From Treponema sp. (lineage in GTDB: Bacteria; Spirochaetota; Spirochaetia; Treponematales; Treponemataceae): DNA of 21,432 nt. Position numbers and translations under genes: made by a program. Where the stretch lies: NCBI GenBank assembly GCA_016293005.1, contig JAEDFA010000034.1, positions 1 to 21,432 on the forward strand, given 5' to 3'. The notes below the pieces were generated by a model. The model was given only the letters and a program-made list of their open reading frames with translations. It searched no databases and was not told the DNA's origin. Below are positions 8,102-16,324 of the stretch, in pieces. Numbering within the stretch: position 1 is the stretch's first letter; each line of letters begins with the position of its first letter.

Positions 8102-8605
8102 TTAATCCCAGAACCTTACGCCAAGTGAAAACGGAAGTTCAAGCGGATAAAAAGTTCTTCCTGTTCCGCCAAATTCAAACGAAACATTCTGACAGGCCGC
8201 CTGCTGAACAAAAATCTCAAGAAAACCATCAAACAAAATCCACGAAAATCCTGAAACCAGCCTTGGACCAAAATTAAAACAGACTTTATCGGAAAAACAG
8301 TTTACACCTAGAGAAGTTCCTGCGCCAAAGAAAAAATTCCAGTTTGGAAGAATCTCTGGATTAAAAATCCAGAAATCAGAACTTAAATTTATATCAAAAT
8401 CGCTTGAAAAAGGATTGTATTCCGTTGAAAATGAAAAATAAAACGGCATTGTATCAAGTTTCAAAGTGCAAGCAGCGCCAAAAGATGCAGAATAAGAAGA
8501 ATCGTATTCAATTTTTTGATTTGAAACTGCCTGAGGTCCAATTCCCATCGAAAAAAGAAAAGACGGAAAAAACAAAACTATAAAAAAAAGAATTTTTTTA
8601 TTCAT
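8102..8605 (-). CDS. Small exported protein, possibly outer-membrane associated, unknown function
   Basis: This 167-residue protein has a clear signal peptide (MNKK, a hydrophobic FFIVLFFPSFLF, cleavage near residue 19-21). The mature part is rich in aromatic and polar alternation (FYFSFSTEYNPF, WNFFFGAGTSLG, FNFGPRLVSGFSW) and ends GVRFWD. This pattern fits beta strands of a small barrel, and a terminal aromatic residue is common in outer-membrane proteins, although here Asp follows it. I do not recognise the family. An AAGG lies about 10 bases before the ATG. It follows the 48-residue gene by 44 bases and may share its transcript; a weaker promoter of its own (TTGTCT, 18 bases, TATAAA at 8658-8629) is possible. 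Confidence 0.7.
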   Translation of the reverse strand: MNKKILFFIVLFFPSFLFSMGIGPQAVSNQKIEYDSSYSASFGAACTLKLDTMPFYFSFSTEYNPFSSDFDINLSSDFWIFNPEILPNWNFFFGAGTSLGVNCFSDKVCFNFGPRLVSGFSWILFDGFLEIFVQQAACQNVSFEFGGTGRTFYPLELPFSLGVRFWD

Positions 8606-8649
8606 AAAACAAAAACCTTCAGAAAGTATTTATAAAAAATTATGATTTT

Positions 8650-8796
8650 TTAAGACAAATCTTTTAACTTGCCTTTTTCACAATATTCAATATGAACTTT
8701 ACCGTCTGATTCTTCTACGCTGTAAATATCGTATGAATTGTAATTTTCAATAAGCCAGTCGTCATAGGCCGTCCAATTTTCAAAAACTTCTGTCAT
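8650..8796 (-). CDS. Small 48-residue acidic protein, unknown function
   Basis: An open frame starts with ATG at 8796 and stops with TAA at 8650. The product begins MTEVFENWTAYDDWLIENYN, continues YDIYSVEESDGKVHIEYCEKG, and ends KLKDLS. It is acidic, rich in Tyr and Trp, with alternating charged and hydrophobic residues that suggest a small folded domain. No signal peptide or membrane segment is seen. A canonical promoter (TTGAAT, 17 bases, TATACT) ends 7 bases before the ATG and there is no ribosome site, so a leaderless mRNA is likely. The promoter and the protein-like composition argue for a real gene. The function is unknown, and it may lead a two-gene operon with the exported protein. 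Confidence 0.6.
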   Translation of the reverse strand: MTEVFENWTAYDDWLIENYNSYDIYSVEESDGKVHIEYCEKGKLKDLS

Positions 8797-8803
8797 AATT
8801 TTA

Positions 8804-8832
8804 AGTATATAAAATTCTTAAAGGTTATTCAA
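8804..8832 (-). promoter_or_regulatory. Sigma-70 promoter, leaderless type, for the 48-residue gene
   Basis: Minus strand: TTGAAT (8832-8827), 17 bases, TATACT (8809-8804), then 7 bases to the ATG at 8796. Its -35 box overlaps the -35 box of the plus-strand promoter at 8828-8856. Confidence 0.65.
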
Positions 8833-8856
8833 ATACAAATAAAAAAATGGTAAAAT
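8828..8856 (+). promoter_or_regulatory. Sigma-70 promoter, leaderless type, for the 90-residue gene
   Basis: TTCAAA (8828-8833), 17 bases, and an extended -10, TGG-TAAAAT (-10 at 8851-8856), then 6 bases to the ATG at 8863. No ribosome site is present. It is back to back with the minus-strand promoter, sharing five bases of -35 box. Confidence 0.55.
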
Positions 8857-8862
8857 GTTACG

Positions 8863-9135
8863 ATGTTTTCCATAAATTTTAAAGATTTAGAAATAATAAA
8901 ATCTTCCCTTTCAAATCAGTTAAAATCTTTTTCTGGTTCTGTAAACGAAAAACAAAAAACTGACTGTACATATTTAAAAATTTACAAACTTTTTAAAGAA
9001 ATCGAACTTTACGCAAAAACTTTAAATTTATCCACAGAAGAAATTCAAAATTTAGAGCTTGAACTGTCGTATAATCCGCAGGACATCAGCCGCTTTCAAG
9101 CTGAAAAAGAAAATTTATCTTTTGATTTTAACTAA
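8863..9135 (+). CDS. Small 90-residue protein, unknown function
   Basis: The product is 90 residues, hydrophilic and largely helical in appearance (KDLEIIKSSLSNQLKSF, YLKIYKLFKEIELYAKTLNL, TEEIQNLELEL), with no signal peptide or metal motif. I do not recognise it. It begins directly behind a promoter with only 6 bases between the -10 box and the ATG, which supports the start and a leaderless mRNA. The phosphatase gene follows after 39 bases but has a promoter of its own. Confidence 0.7.
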   Translation: MFSINFKDLEIIKSSLSNQLKSFSGSVNEKQKTDCTYLKIYKLFKEIELYAKTLNLSTEEIQNLELELSYNPQDISRFQAEKENLSFDFN

Positions 9136-9139
9136 AAAG

Positions 9140-9168
9140 TTGCCTTTAGATTTTTCTTACATTATATT
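9140..9168 (+). promoter_or_regulatory. Sigma-70 promoter, leaderless type, for the phosphatase gene
   Basis: TTGCCT (9140-9145), 17 bases, TATATT (9163-9168), then 6 bases to the ATG at 9175. No Shine-Dalgarno sequence is present. Confidence 0.6.
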
Positions 9169-9174
9169 TAGATT

Positions 9175-9636
9175 ATGACTAGAATTTTATTTGTATGCCA
9201 CGGAAATATCTGCCGCTCTCCAATGGCAGAATTCATCATGAAAAAACTTGTTTCTCAAAACGGACTTTCACAAAATTTTCACATTGAATCAGCCGCAACC
9301 AGCACAGAAGAAATTGGAAACGACATTCATTCAGGCGCAAAAAACATCCTTTTAAAAAATGATGTTCCTTTTTCAAAAAGAAAAGCAAGAAAAATCACTG
9401 ATTCAGATTACAACAATTTTGATTACCTTATAGCAATGGATGTAGAAAACATTTACTACATGCAAAAGCAATGGAATAAAGACCCTTGTGACAAAATAAA
9501 ACTCCTTCTTTCCTTTGCAAATAAAGACAGAGATATCCGTGACCCGTGGTATACGCATAATTTCGAGGAAACTTACAACGACATTCTTGAAGGCTGCAGC
9601 GCATTTTTAAATCAGATTTTAAAAAACTCAAAATAA
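9175..9636 (+). CDS. Low-molecular-weight protein-tyrosine phosphatase family protein
   Basis: A 153-residue cytoplasmic enzyme of the LMW-PTP family, which removes phosphate from phosphotyrosine; some relatives act as arsenate reductases or phosphoarginine phosphatases. The P-loop CHGNICRS has the nucleophile Cys8 and Arg14, followed by PMAEF as in bacterial members. The general acid lies in RDPWY (Asp123 of DPW at 123-125). Length and motif order are normal for the family. The start is fixed by the motif, which begins only seven residues in, and by the promoter ending 6 bases upstream. It lies between a small unknown gene and dnaE. No tyrosine kinase gene is nearby, so its substrate is unknown. 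Confidence 0.9.
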   Translation: MTRILFVCHGNICRSPMAEFIMKKLVSQNGLSQNFHIESAATSTEEIGNDIHSGAKNILLKNDVPFSKRKARKITDSDYNNFDYLIAMDVENIYYMQKQWNKDPCDKIKLLLSFANKDRDIRDPWYTHNFEETYNDILEGCSAFLNQILKNSK

Positions 9637-9649
9637 AGGCTTCTTGTTG

Positions 9650-9678
9650 TTTATCGAATTTAAAAAATCTACTATAAT
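9650..9678 (+). promoter_or_regulatory. Probable promoter of dnaE-yggT-recG
   Basis: A perfect TATAAT (9673-9678) lies 17 bases after a weak -35, TTTATC (9650-9655). It predicts a leader of about 70 bases before dnaE, unlike the leaderless genes nearby. The leader contains a hairpin at 9708-9730 and an AAGGA ribosome site at 9744-9748. Confidence 0.5.
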
Positions 9679-9707
9679 TAATATATCTTGCATAAAAAAA
9701 ATACTAA

Positions 9708-9730
9708 AAAAATCACTAAAACTGATTTTT
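9708..9730 (+). repeat. Stem-loop in the dnaE leader
   Basis: AAAAATCA (9708-9715) and TGATTTTT (9723-9730) are perfect reverse complements around a 7-base loop, CTAAAAC. The stem is nearly all A-U and ends in five U, so it is a weak hairpin. It could be an attenuator for dnaE or the remnant of a terminator for the upstream gene, lying 14 bases before the ribosome site. Confidence 0.35.
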
Positions 9731-9754
9731 AAATTCCACTTTCAAGGATAAAAA

Positions 9755-12700
9755 ATGGCAGATATTCATATTTTTCCAGGCGCCCCGGAAGGAACTCCAG
9801 TTGCATCTTTTGTACACCTGCATGTACATTCAGATTATTCTCTTTTAGACAGCTGCTGTAAACTTGATTCACTCATTGCACGGGCAAAAGAACTTAATAT
9901 GCCAGCTCTCGCGCTAACCGATCACGGGAATATGTTCGGTGTATTAAATTTTGAGCATATCTGCCATGCAAACGGTATAAATCCAATTGTCGGATGCGAG
10001 TTTTATGTTGCAGACGATCACTTAAAAAAAGAAAAAACAAAATTCGGGAAAAACAACTATCATCTTATTCTTCTTTGCGAAAACGAAACAGGCTATAAAA
10101 ACATGTCATGGCTTTGTTCGGATGCAAACACAGAAGGTCAGTATGCAGGAAAGCCAAGAATTGACTTTGAAATGCTAAGAAAACGGCACGAAGGTTTAAT
10201 CTGTCTTTCAGCATGCCTTGCAGGAGAACTTCCACAAATTCTTTTAAACGGAAAACAGGAAGAAGCTGACGATTTTATTGAACGATATTCAAATTTATTC
10301 GGACCGGATCATTTTTACATCGAACTACAGGATCACGGACTTCCAGAACAAAAAGAAATCAACCCAAAACTCATCGCGCTTGCAAAAAAACACAACATTC
10401 CAATGGTCGTAACAAACGACATTCACTACATGAACAAAGAAGATGCCGAAGCCCAGGATGTTCTAAGATGCATAGGTTTTAAAAAGCTTCTTTCTGACAC
10501 TGACAGACAGACGATGGGAAACGGACGCACTGAATGGTATTTTAAAACAGAACAGGAAATGCGCCTTCTTTTCCCTGAATTGCCGGAAGCGTACGCAAAC
10601 ACGATAAAAATTGCAAACATGTGCAACCTCAAGATTCATCAGTACACCACGCAGGAATTAAAAACTTGTCTTCCGCGGTTTGAACTTCCAAAAGAATTCC
10701 AGACTCACGACGATTACACAAAAAATCAGGACGATTTTGTACGGCACCTTGTAGAAAAAGGGCTTAGAATGCGTTACAAAGAAATTACCCCGCAAATCAG
10801 AGCCAGAGTAGAATACGAACTTGGAATCATATTCAAAATGGGTTTTTCAGGATATTTTTTAATCGTATGGGAATTCATCAACTGGTCAAAATCAACTTAC
10901 GACAACATCCACAAAAAAGAAAAGCCGTATATTCCTATAGGTCCAGGAAGAGGTTCAGGAGCAGGTTCAGTTGTAGCCTACTCAATGGCAATTACAGACA
11001 TCGACCCTTTTAAATACAATCTTCTTTTTGAACGATTTTTAAATCCTGAACGAATTTCAATGCCGGATTTCGATATTGATATGGATTTCGATTTCAGACA
11101 GGACATAATTCAGCACACACGAGATTTATACGGAGATCCGCAGGTAGGACACATAGTCACATTCGGAACTTTAAAACCAAAGCAGTGTATTGCAGATGTT
11201 GGAAGAGTTTTAGGAATTCCTCTTTCTGAAGTAACAATGCTCAAAGAATGTATTCCAGACAGTCCAAAAGCAACATTAAAAGATGCTTTTCACCCTACAG
11301 AAAAATTCCCGGCGCCAGAAGGCGGTCAGCTTGAAAAATACCTTTCTGAACCGCGCTATCAAAAACTTTTTGAACTTGCAGCAAAACTCGAAAACTGTAA
11401 CAGGAACACAGGTCTTCACGCTTCGGGTATGGTAATTTCCCTTTCACCGCTTCCTGACTGGGCACCGATTTTCAAAGATCCAAAAACCGGCGAAGTCGGC
11501 GTTCAATACACGATGGATATAATCGAACCTTGCGGACTTGTAAAATTTGACTATCTTGGATTAAAAACGCTTTCACTAATCCGCTACGCAGAAGACATCA
11601 TAAACAGGCACAGAAAACCGGGCACAGAAAAATTCGATGTTTCAAAAGTAAGCGAATCAGACTCCGAAACTTTTGATATGTTCTGCAAAGGAGACTCAAT
11701 TGCAATTTTCCAGTTTGAATCACCAGGAATGCAAAAAATTCTGCGTCAGGTACAACCGCGCCGTATAGAAGAACTTGTTGCCTTAAACGCGCTATACCGT
11801 CCAGGACCTATGGATTACATTCCTCAATATATTGACGGAAAATGGAAACCCGAAACAGTTCACTACCCTGACCCGTGCCTTGAAGGACTTTTAAAAGAAA
11901 CTTACGGCGTTATGGTTTATCAGGAACAAGTTATGCAAGTTTCCCAGAAAATAGCAGGATTCTCTTTAGGTGGCGCAGATATGCTTCGCCGTGCCATGGG
12001 AAAGAAAAAGCCTGAAGTCCTTATGGGAAAAAAGAAAGAATTTATTGAAGGTGCGCTTAAAAACGGCTATACAGAACAGCACGCTGCCGATATTTTTGAA
12101 ATTATGATTCCGTTCGCTGGCTACGGTTTTAACAAATCACACGCGGCGGCATATACAGTTTTAGCGTATAGAACAGGTTACCTCAAATGCCATTTTCCGG
12201 CAGAATTTATGGCTGCAAACCTTACAAACGAATTAACATCAACAGACGGGATTCCAAAATACATTGAAGAAGCAAAAAGAATCGGTCTTCATGTTGCTCC
12301 TCCGGACATCAACAAATCATATTCAGAATTCGATGTTTTAAACGGTGAAATTATTTTTGCCTTCCGCGGAATGAAAGGAATGGGAAAAGAAGTTGCAGAC
12401 AGCATCGTAGAAGAACGAAATCAAAACGGAGAATTCAAAAGTTTCATGGATTTTCTAAAACGAATGATTCCAAAAACCGCAAAAGATGAATTCGGACGCG
12501 AGAAAAAAGTCATGAACACAAAAGCAATCGAAGTCTGCATAAAGACAGGAGCATTTGACTACACAGGAATCGAAAACACTGACGACCATAATCTTTTAAG
12601 ATTCAACAGACCTACACTTCTTTTAAACCTTGAACGGGCAATAGAATATGTCGAACAGTTAACATTAGATGAAAGTTCAGGTCAGGGTGATTTATTCGGA

Positions 12701-13459
12701 AGCACAGAAGAAAAAACATTTGTAGATTTCAAATTTGAACTTGCAAAAGACATTCCGAACATCGAAAAACTCAACATGGAAAAAGAAATTATCGGTTCTT
12801 ATGTTTCAGGCCATCCACTTGATGATTACAAAAAAATTATTGAATCTTCCGTAACGCTCACCTCAGACAATCTTGAAAGAGCTGTAAAAGAATTCCTTGC
12901 AGAAAAACAAGCGCAAAGCCAGTCAGGAACGCCTTCATGGCAAAACAAAAATCAAGGAAAAATATACACGATTTTAGGCACAATCACAGACTTAAAAACG
13001 ATAACAACAAAATCAAGCAACAAACTGATGAGTTTTGCAAAACTTCAGGATATGCAGGGTTCAATCGATTTAACTTTTTTCCCAAAACAATGGGAAGAAT
13101 TCGGCTCAAAAATCATATCTGGTGAAGTTTACGCATTCAGAGGGCGCGTAGAAAAAAAAGAAGACAGGGAGCCAAGTTTTATTGTTGAATCAATGGAAGA
13201 CATCGCCAATTTAAAAGAGCATGCAATAAAAGAATTTCACATTGAACTTGAAAACGACTTTGAAGAAGAAAAACAGATTATTTCTCTTAAAAATTTTCTC
13301 TTCGACAACCACGGCTCATGCAACATCTTCTTTCACATAGACACTCACCAAGGCTCTTACATTGTAAAAGCAAACAGCATGCTTACAATTCAAGGCTCAA
13401 ACGAAATCTTAAATACAGTAAAATCAATGCCGCATGTAAAAAACGCATGGCTTGAATAA
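9755..13459 (+). CDS. dnaE: DNA polymerase III alpha subunit
   Basis: This 1234-residue protein is the replicative DNA polymerase catalytic subunit. The PHP domain begins at about residue 18 with HLHVHSDYSLLD (His21, His23) and contains LALTDHGNMFGVLNFEH. The polymerase palm holds PIGPGRGSGAGSVVAY and the catalytic pair Asp438 and Asp440 in MPDFDIDMDF. ALYRPGPMDYIP and the MVYQEQVMQ segment follow, as in the E. coli type DnaE rather than PolC. Past residue 1060, an OB-fold region (YTILGTITDLKTI, FAKLQDMQGSIDLTFFP) and a C-terminal tau-binding region are present. AAGGA lies 6 bases before the ATG. yggT follows after 33 bases, then recG, which looks like one transcription unit. Confidence 0.97.
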   Translation: MADIHIFPGAPEGTPVASFVHLHVHSDYSLLDSCCKLDSLIARAKELNMPALALTDHGNMFGVLNFEHICHANGINPIVGCEFYVADDHLKKEKTKFGKNNYHLILLCENETGYKNMSWLCSDANTEGQYAGKPRIDFEMLRKRHEGLICLSACLAGELPQILLNGKQEEADDFIERYSNLFGPDHFYIELQDHGLPEQKEINPKLIALAKKHNIPMVVTNDIHYMNKEDAEAQDVLRCIGFKKLLSDTDRQTMGNGRTEWYFKTEQEMRLLFPELPEAYANTIKIANMCNLKIHQYTTQELKTCLPRFELPKEFQTHDDYTKNQDDFVRHLVEKGLRMRYKEITPQIRARVEYELGIIFKMGFSGYFLIVWEFINWSKSTYDNIHKKEKPYIPIGPGRGSGAGSVVAYSMAITDIDPFKYNLLFERFLNPERISMPDFDIDMDFDFRQDIIQHTRDLYGDPQVGHIVTFGTLKPKQCIADVGRVLGIPLSEVTMLKECIPDSPKATLKDAFHPTEKFPAPEGGQLEKYLSEPRYQKLFELAAKLENCNRNTGLHASGMVISLSPLPDWAPIFKDPKTGEVGVQYTMDIIEPCGLVKFDYLGLKTLSLIRYAEDIINRHRKPGTEKFDVSKVSESDSETFDMFCKGDSIAIFQFESPGMQKILRQVQPRRIEELVALNALYRPGPMDYIPQYIDGKWKPETVHYPDPCLEGLLKETYGVMVYQEQVMQVSQKIAGFSLGGADMLRRAMGKKKPEVLMGKKKEFIEGALKNGYTEQHAADIFEIMIPFAGYGFNKSHAAAYTVLAYRTGYLKCHFPAEFMAANLTNELTSTDGIPKYIEEAKRIGLHVAPPDINKSYSEFDVLNGEIIFAFRGMKGMGKEVADSIVEERNQNGEFKSFMDFLKRMIPKTAKDEFGREKKVMNTKAIEVCIKTGAFDYTGIENTDDHNLLRFNRPTLLLNLERAIEYVEQLTLDESSGQGDLFGSTEEKTFVDFKFELAKDIPNIEKLNMEKEIIGSYVSGHPLDDYKKIIESSVTLTSDNLERAVKEFLAEKQAQSQSGTPSWQNKNQGKIYTILGTITDLKTITTKSSNKLMSFAKLQDMQGSIDLTFFPKQWEEFGSKIISGEVYAFRGRVEKKEDREPSFIVESMEDIANLKEHAIKEFHIELENDFEEEKQIISLKNFLFDNHGSCNIFFHIDTHQGSYIVKANSMLTIQGSNEILNTVKSMPHVKNAWLE

Positions 13460-13492
13460 ATACATTGAACTTAAAAATATTGGAGGAACTAT

Positions 13493-14086
13493 ATGCAGAA
13501 CTTTTTTCGATTTTTATCACAAATAATTCAATTATATTACTGGCTCTGCTTTTTCAGAATAATTTTAAGCTGGTTTCCCAGACTGAATTATTCTCCAGTA
13601 ATGAGAATTCTTTCTTCACTTACAGACCCGTTTTTAAATATATTCAGAAAACTTCCACTCCAGGCAGGTTCTATTGATTTTTCTCCAATGATAGCATTTT
13701 TTGTTCTTTCGGCGCTTTCTTCAATCATACAAGGTATTGCAGTAACCGGAAGACTTTATGTTGCGCAAATTCTTTCGCTTCTTATTTCTATGCTCTGGAA
13801 TCTTATTTTTTCATTCATCTCGTTTATACTGATTCTTATAATTATCCGCCTGATTTCACTTGCCATAAACCGAAATAAAATTTACTACAATTCACCGTGG
13901 ACAATTCTTGACCAAATTCTCTCACGATTTTCATATAATTTTGCAAAAATTTTTACAGGAAAAAGAAATATTTCTTACACAACTTCCCTTATAATCTTTT
14001 TAATCGAATTAATTATTATTTCTGTTGCGGGAAATTTACTTTTTGTTTTTTTAAGACAGATAATCTACACCGTAATTCCATTTTAA
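13493..14086 (+). CDS. YggT-family membrane protein
   Basis: This 197-residue integral membrane protein has two YggT repeats. The first shows the family pattern FRIILSWFP near residue 20, then LTDPFLNIFRKLP and IDFSPMIAFFVLSALSSII. The second runs from about residue 100 (FILILIIIRLISLAI, then WTILDQILSRFSYNFAKIF), again followed by a hydrophobic segment. Four or more membrane helices are likely. YggT proteins have been linked to osmotic stress and to division or membrane organisation in some bacteria, but the molecular role is not firm. A strong GGAGGA ribosome site at 13482-13487 lies 5 bases before the ATG. It is between dnaE and recG, with recG starting one base after its stop, so it is part of that operon. 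Confidence 0.85.
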   Translation: MQNFFRFLSQIIQLYYWLCFFRIILSWFPRLNYSPVMRILSSLTDPFLNIFRKLPLQAGSIDFSPMIAFFVLSALSSIIQGIAVTGRLYVAQILSLLISMLWNLIFSFISFILILIIIRLISLAINRNKIYYNSPWTILDQILSRFSYNFAKIFTGKRNISYTTSLIIFLIELIIISVAGNLLFVFLRQIIYTVIPF

Positions 14087-14087
14087 T

Positions 14088-16289
14088 ATGAAATTAAAAG
14101 ACATAAAAACTCCAATATCTTCAATTCACGGAATCGGGCCTCAGCAGGAAAAATTTCTTGCAAAACTAAACATTTTTACGGTTTCAGACCTACTTTTATT
14201 CTACCCAAAAAGTTACGATGACAGAACAGAAAAAATCAGCATAAGCGATTTTGAAAAACATAAAAAAGTTCACGCAATCTGCGCTGTCCAAGCACACCAG
14301 TGGTTCGGCTACGGAAAAATGAAAACATTGAAACTGATTATAAACGATGGAACTGGTTCGGCAAGTTTAATATGTTTCAACAGGAATTTTTATGAAAAAT
14401 CACTTCCTGTCGGCTCTATCATCTGCGTGACAGGAACATTTGAAGTAAAATTCGGACAGATTCAGTCAACATCATTTGAAATTACAAAACTTTCAGATTC
14501 GGCTTCTCTTTCAGATTTTAAAAATACTCCGCTTCCCGACTCAGCCGTTCTTCCAGTTTACAAGCTCACAGAAGGACTTACGCAAAAAAACATCAGAAAA
14601 GCAGTTTCAAACGCAATTTTTCAATACGCGAAACTTCTTGAAAACGAACTTCCCGAAGAAATCATTATAAAAAGACATCTTCTTCAAAAAAAAGATGCAA
14701 TCAAAGCCATACACAATCCAATTTCATTAAAAAATGCCGAAGATGCCAGATACAGCCTGATTTTTGAAGAACTTTTTAACTTTCAGAGCGTGATTCTAGA
14801 ACGCACATTCAAGCACAAAGGATTCATTCCTCATCTTTCCATAGATTATTCAAGCGATTCTTCCGAAAACAACAGGATAAAAAATAATTTTGACTTAAAC
14901 GAATTTGAAAAAAATCTTTCACCGCTTCAAAAAAAACTTATCGAAAGACTTCCGTTTAAACTTACCGAAGACCAGATGTTCGCGATTTTCCAGATGAACA
15001 ATGAAATCGACCGCGGCTACAAAGAACGAAGCAAAATTTTAAGCGACAACATAATATTAAAACAACCTTTTACGATGAGCCGACTTCTTCAAGGAGATGT
15101 AGGTTCAGGAAAAACACTTGTTTCTTTTTTTGTTGCCCTTAGAGTCATAAACTGGAAAGGCCAATGCGCCCTTATGACTCCAACAGAAATTCTTGCAAAA
15201 CAGCACGCAGAAAATGCCGCAAATCTCCTTTCCCCGCTTGGAATAAAAATCGCATATTTGACTGGAAATGTAAAACAAAAAGGCCGGAATATGCTTCTTT
15301 CAGAATTAAAAAACGGGAACATAGATTTTATCATAGGAACACATGCGCTTTTTTCAAAACAGATTATCTATAATGACCTTCAGCTTGCAATTATAGACGA
15401 ACAGCACAGATTCGGCGTCGTTCAAAGGGAATCAATCATAGCAAAAGGAAGAACTGTTTCAGATAAAAACATAAATCTTGAACCTCACCTTCTGATGATG
15501 AGCGCAACCCCGATTCCGCAGTCTTTAGCACTTACAGTTTTTGGCGATCTTGATATAAGCGTGATTAAATCAATGCCAGAAGGAAGGCTTCCCGTAAAAA
15601 CTCATCTCATAAAAGAAGAAAACGAGTGGAAAGCCTTTGAAGCAGTCCGTTCAGAATTAAAACGCGGACATCAGGCATATTTTGTTTATCCTGCAATAGA
15701 TTCAGAAGATTTTAACACGGAACTTAAAAGCGCTGAAATAGAATTTCAAAAACTGAAAAACGAAATATTTTCAGAATTTAAATGCGGTCTGATTCATTCA
15801 AAACTACCTCAAGAAGAGCAGGAAGAAACGCTCAAAAAATTTTCAAACAATCAAATACAGGTTCTTCTTGCCACAACCGTAATTGAAGTCGGCCTTGATG
15901 TACCTTCTGCAACATGTATAGTAATCGAACAGGCAGACAGATTCGGTCTTGCGCAACTTCATCAATTAAGAGGCAGAGTCGGACGCGGAAAACTTCAGTC
16001 TTATTGTTTTTTAATTTATTCAGATAAAATCACAAAAACAGGCATCGAGCGAATGAAAATTCTTTATGAAACAACAGACGGATTTATCATCGCAAACAAT
16101 GATTTAAAATTAAGAGGTCCCGGCGAAATTACCGGAACCGTTCAGGCAGGACTTCTATCACTTGGGCTTTCTGACATTGTAAGGGATAAAGAAATTCTTT
16201 TAAAAGCGAGGGAAGATGCCATTATTTTCATGCAGAATAAACTTGAACAAAATAAAGGCACTTCAAACGCTTTTACAAAAACATCTTAA
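14088..16289 (+). CDS. recG: ATP-dependent DNA helicase RecG
   Basis: A 733-residue branch-migration helicase that regresses stalled forks and processes Holliday junctions. The N-terminal wedge/OB domain (about 1-250) opens with ISSIHGIGPQQEKFLAKLNI and VSDLLLFYPKSYDDR. The helicase core has the Walker A motif GDVGSGKT at 336-343, the Walker B/DEQH box at 437-440 (IDEQHRFGV), SATPIPQSL, and late motifs TTVIEVGLDVPSAT and QLHQLRGRVGRG. The C-terminal DLKLRGPGEITGTVQ is a RecG hallmark. The ATG sits one base past the yggT stop and has no ribosome site, so translation probably depends on coupling to yggT. It converges with the sigma gene, leaving 35 bases. Confidence 0.96.
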   Translation: MKLKDIKTPISSIHGIGPQQEKFLAKLNIFTVSDLLLFYPKSYDDRTEKISISDFEKHKKVHAICAVQAHQWFGYGKMKTLKLIINDGTGSASLICFNRNFYEKSLPVGSIICVTGTFEVKFGQIQSTSFEITKLSDSASLSDFKNTPLPDSAVLPVYKLTEGLTQKNIRKAVSNAIFQYAKLLENELPEEIIIKRHLLQKKDAIKAIHNPISLKNAEDARYSLIFEELFNFQSVILERTFKHKGFIPHLSIDYSSDSSENNRIKNNFDLNEFEKNLSPLQKKLIERLPFKLTEDQMFAIFQMNNEIDRGYKERSKILSDNIILKQPFTMSRLLQGDVGSGKTLVSFFVALRVINWKGQCALMTPTEILAKQHAENAANLLSPLGIKIAYLTGNVKQKGRNMLLSELKNGNIDFIIGTHALFSKQIIYNDLQLAIIDEQHRFGVVQRESIIAKGRTVSDKNINLEPHLLMMSATPIPQSLALTVFGDLDISVIKSMPEGRLPVKTHLIKEENEWKAFEAVRSELKRGHQAYFVYPAIDSEDFNTELKSAEIEFQKLKNEIFSEFKCGLIHSKLPQEEQEETLKKFSNNQIQVLLATTVIEVGLDVPSATCIVIEQADRFGLAQLHQLRGRVGRGKLQSYCFLIYSDKITKTGIERMKILYETTDGFIIANNDLKLRGPGEITGTVQAGLLSLGLSDIVRDKEILLKAREDAIIFMQNKLEQNKGTSNAFTKTS

Positions 16290-16324
16290 AACTCAAAGCT
16301 TTAAAAATGTTTTTATATAACTTT

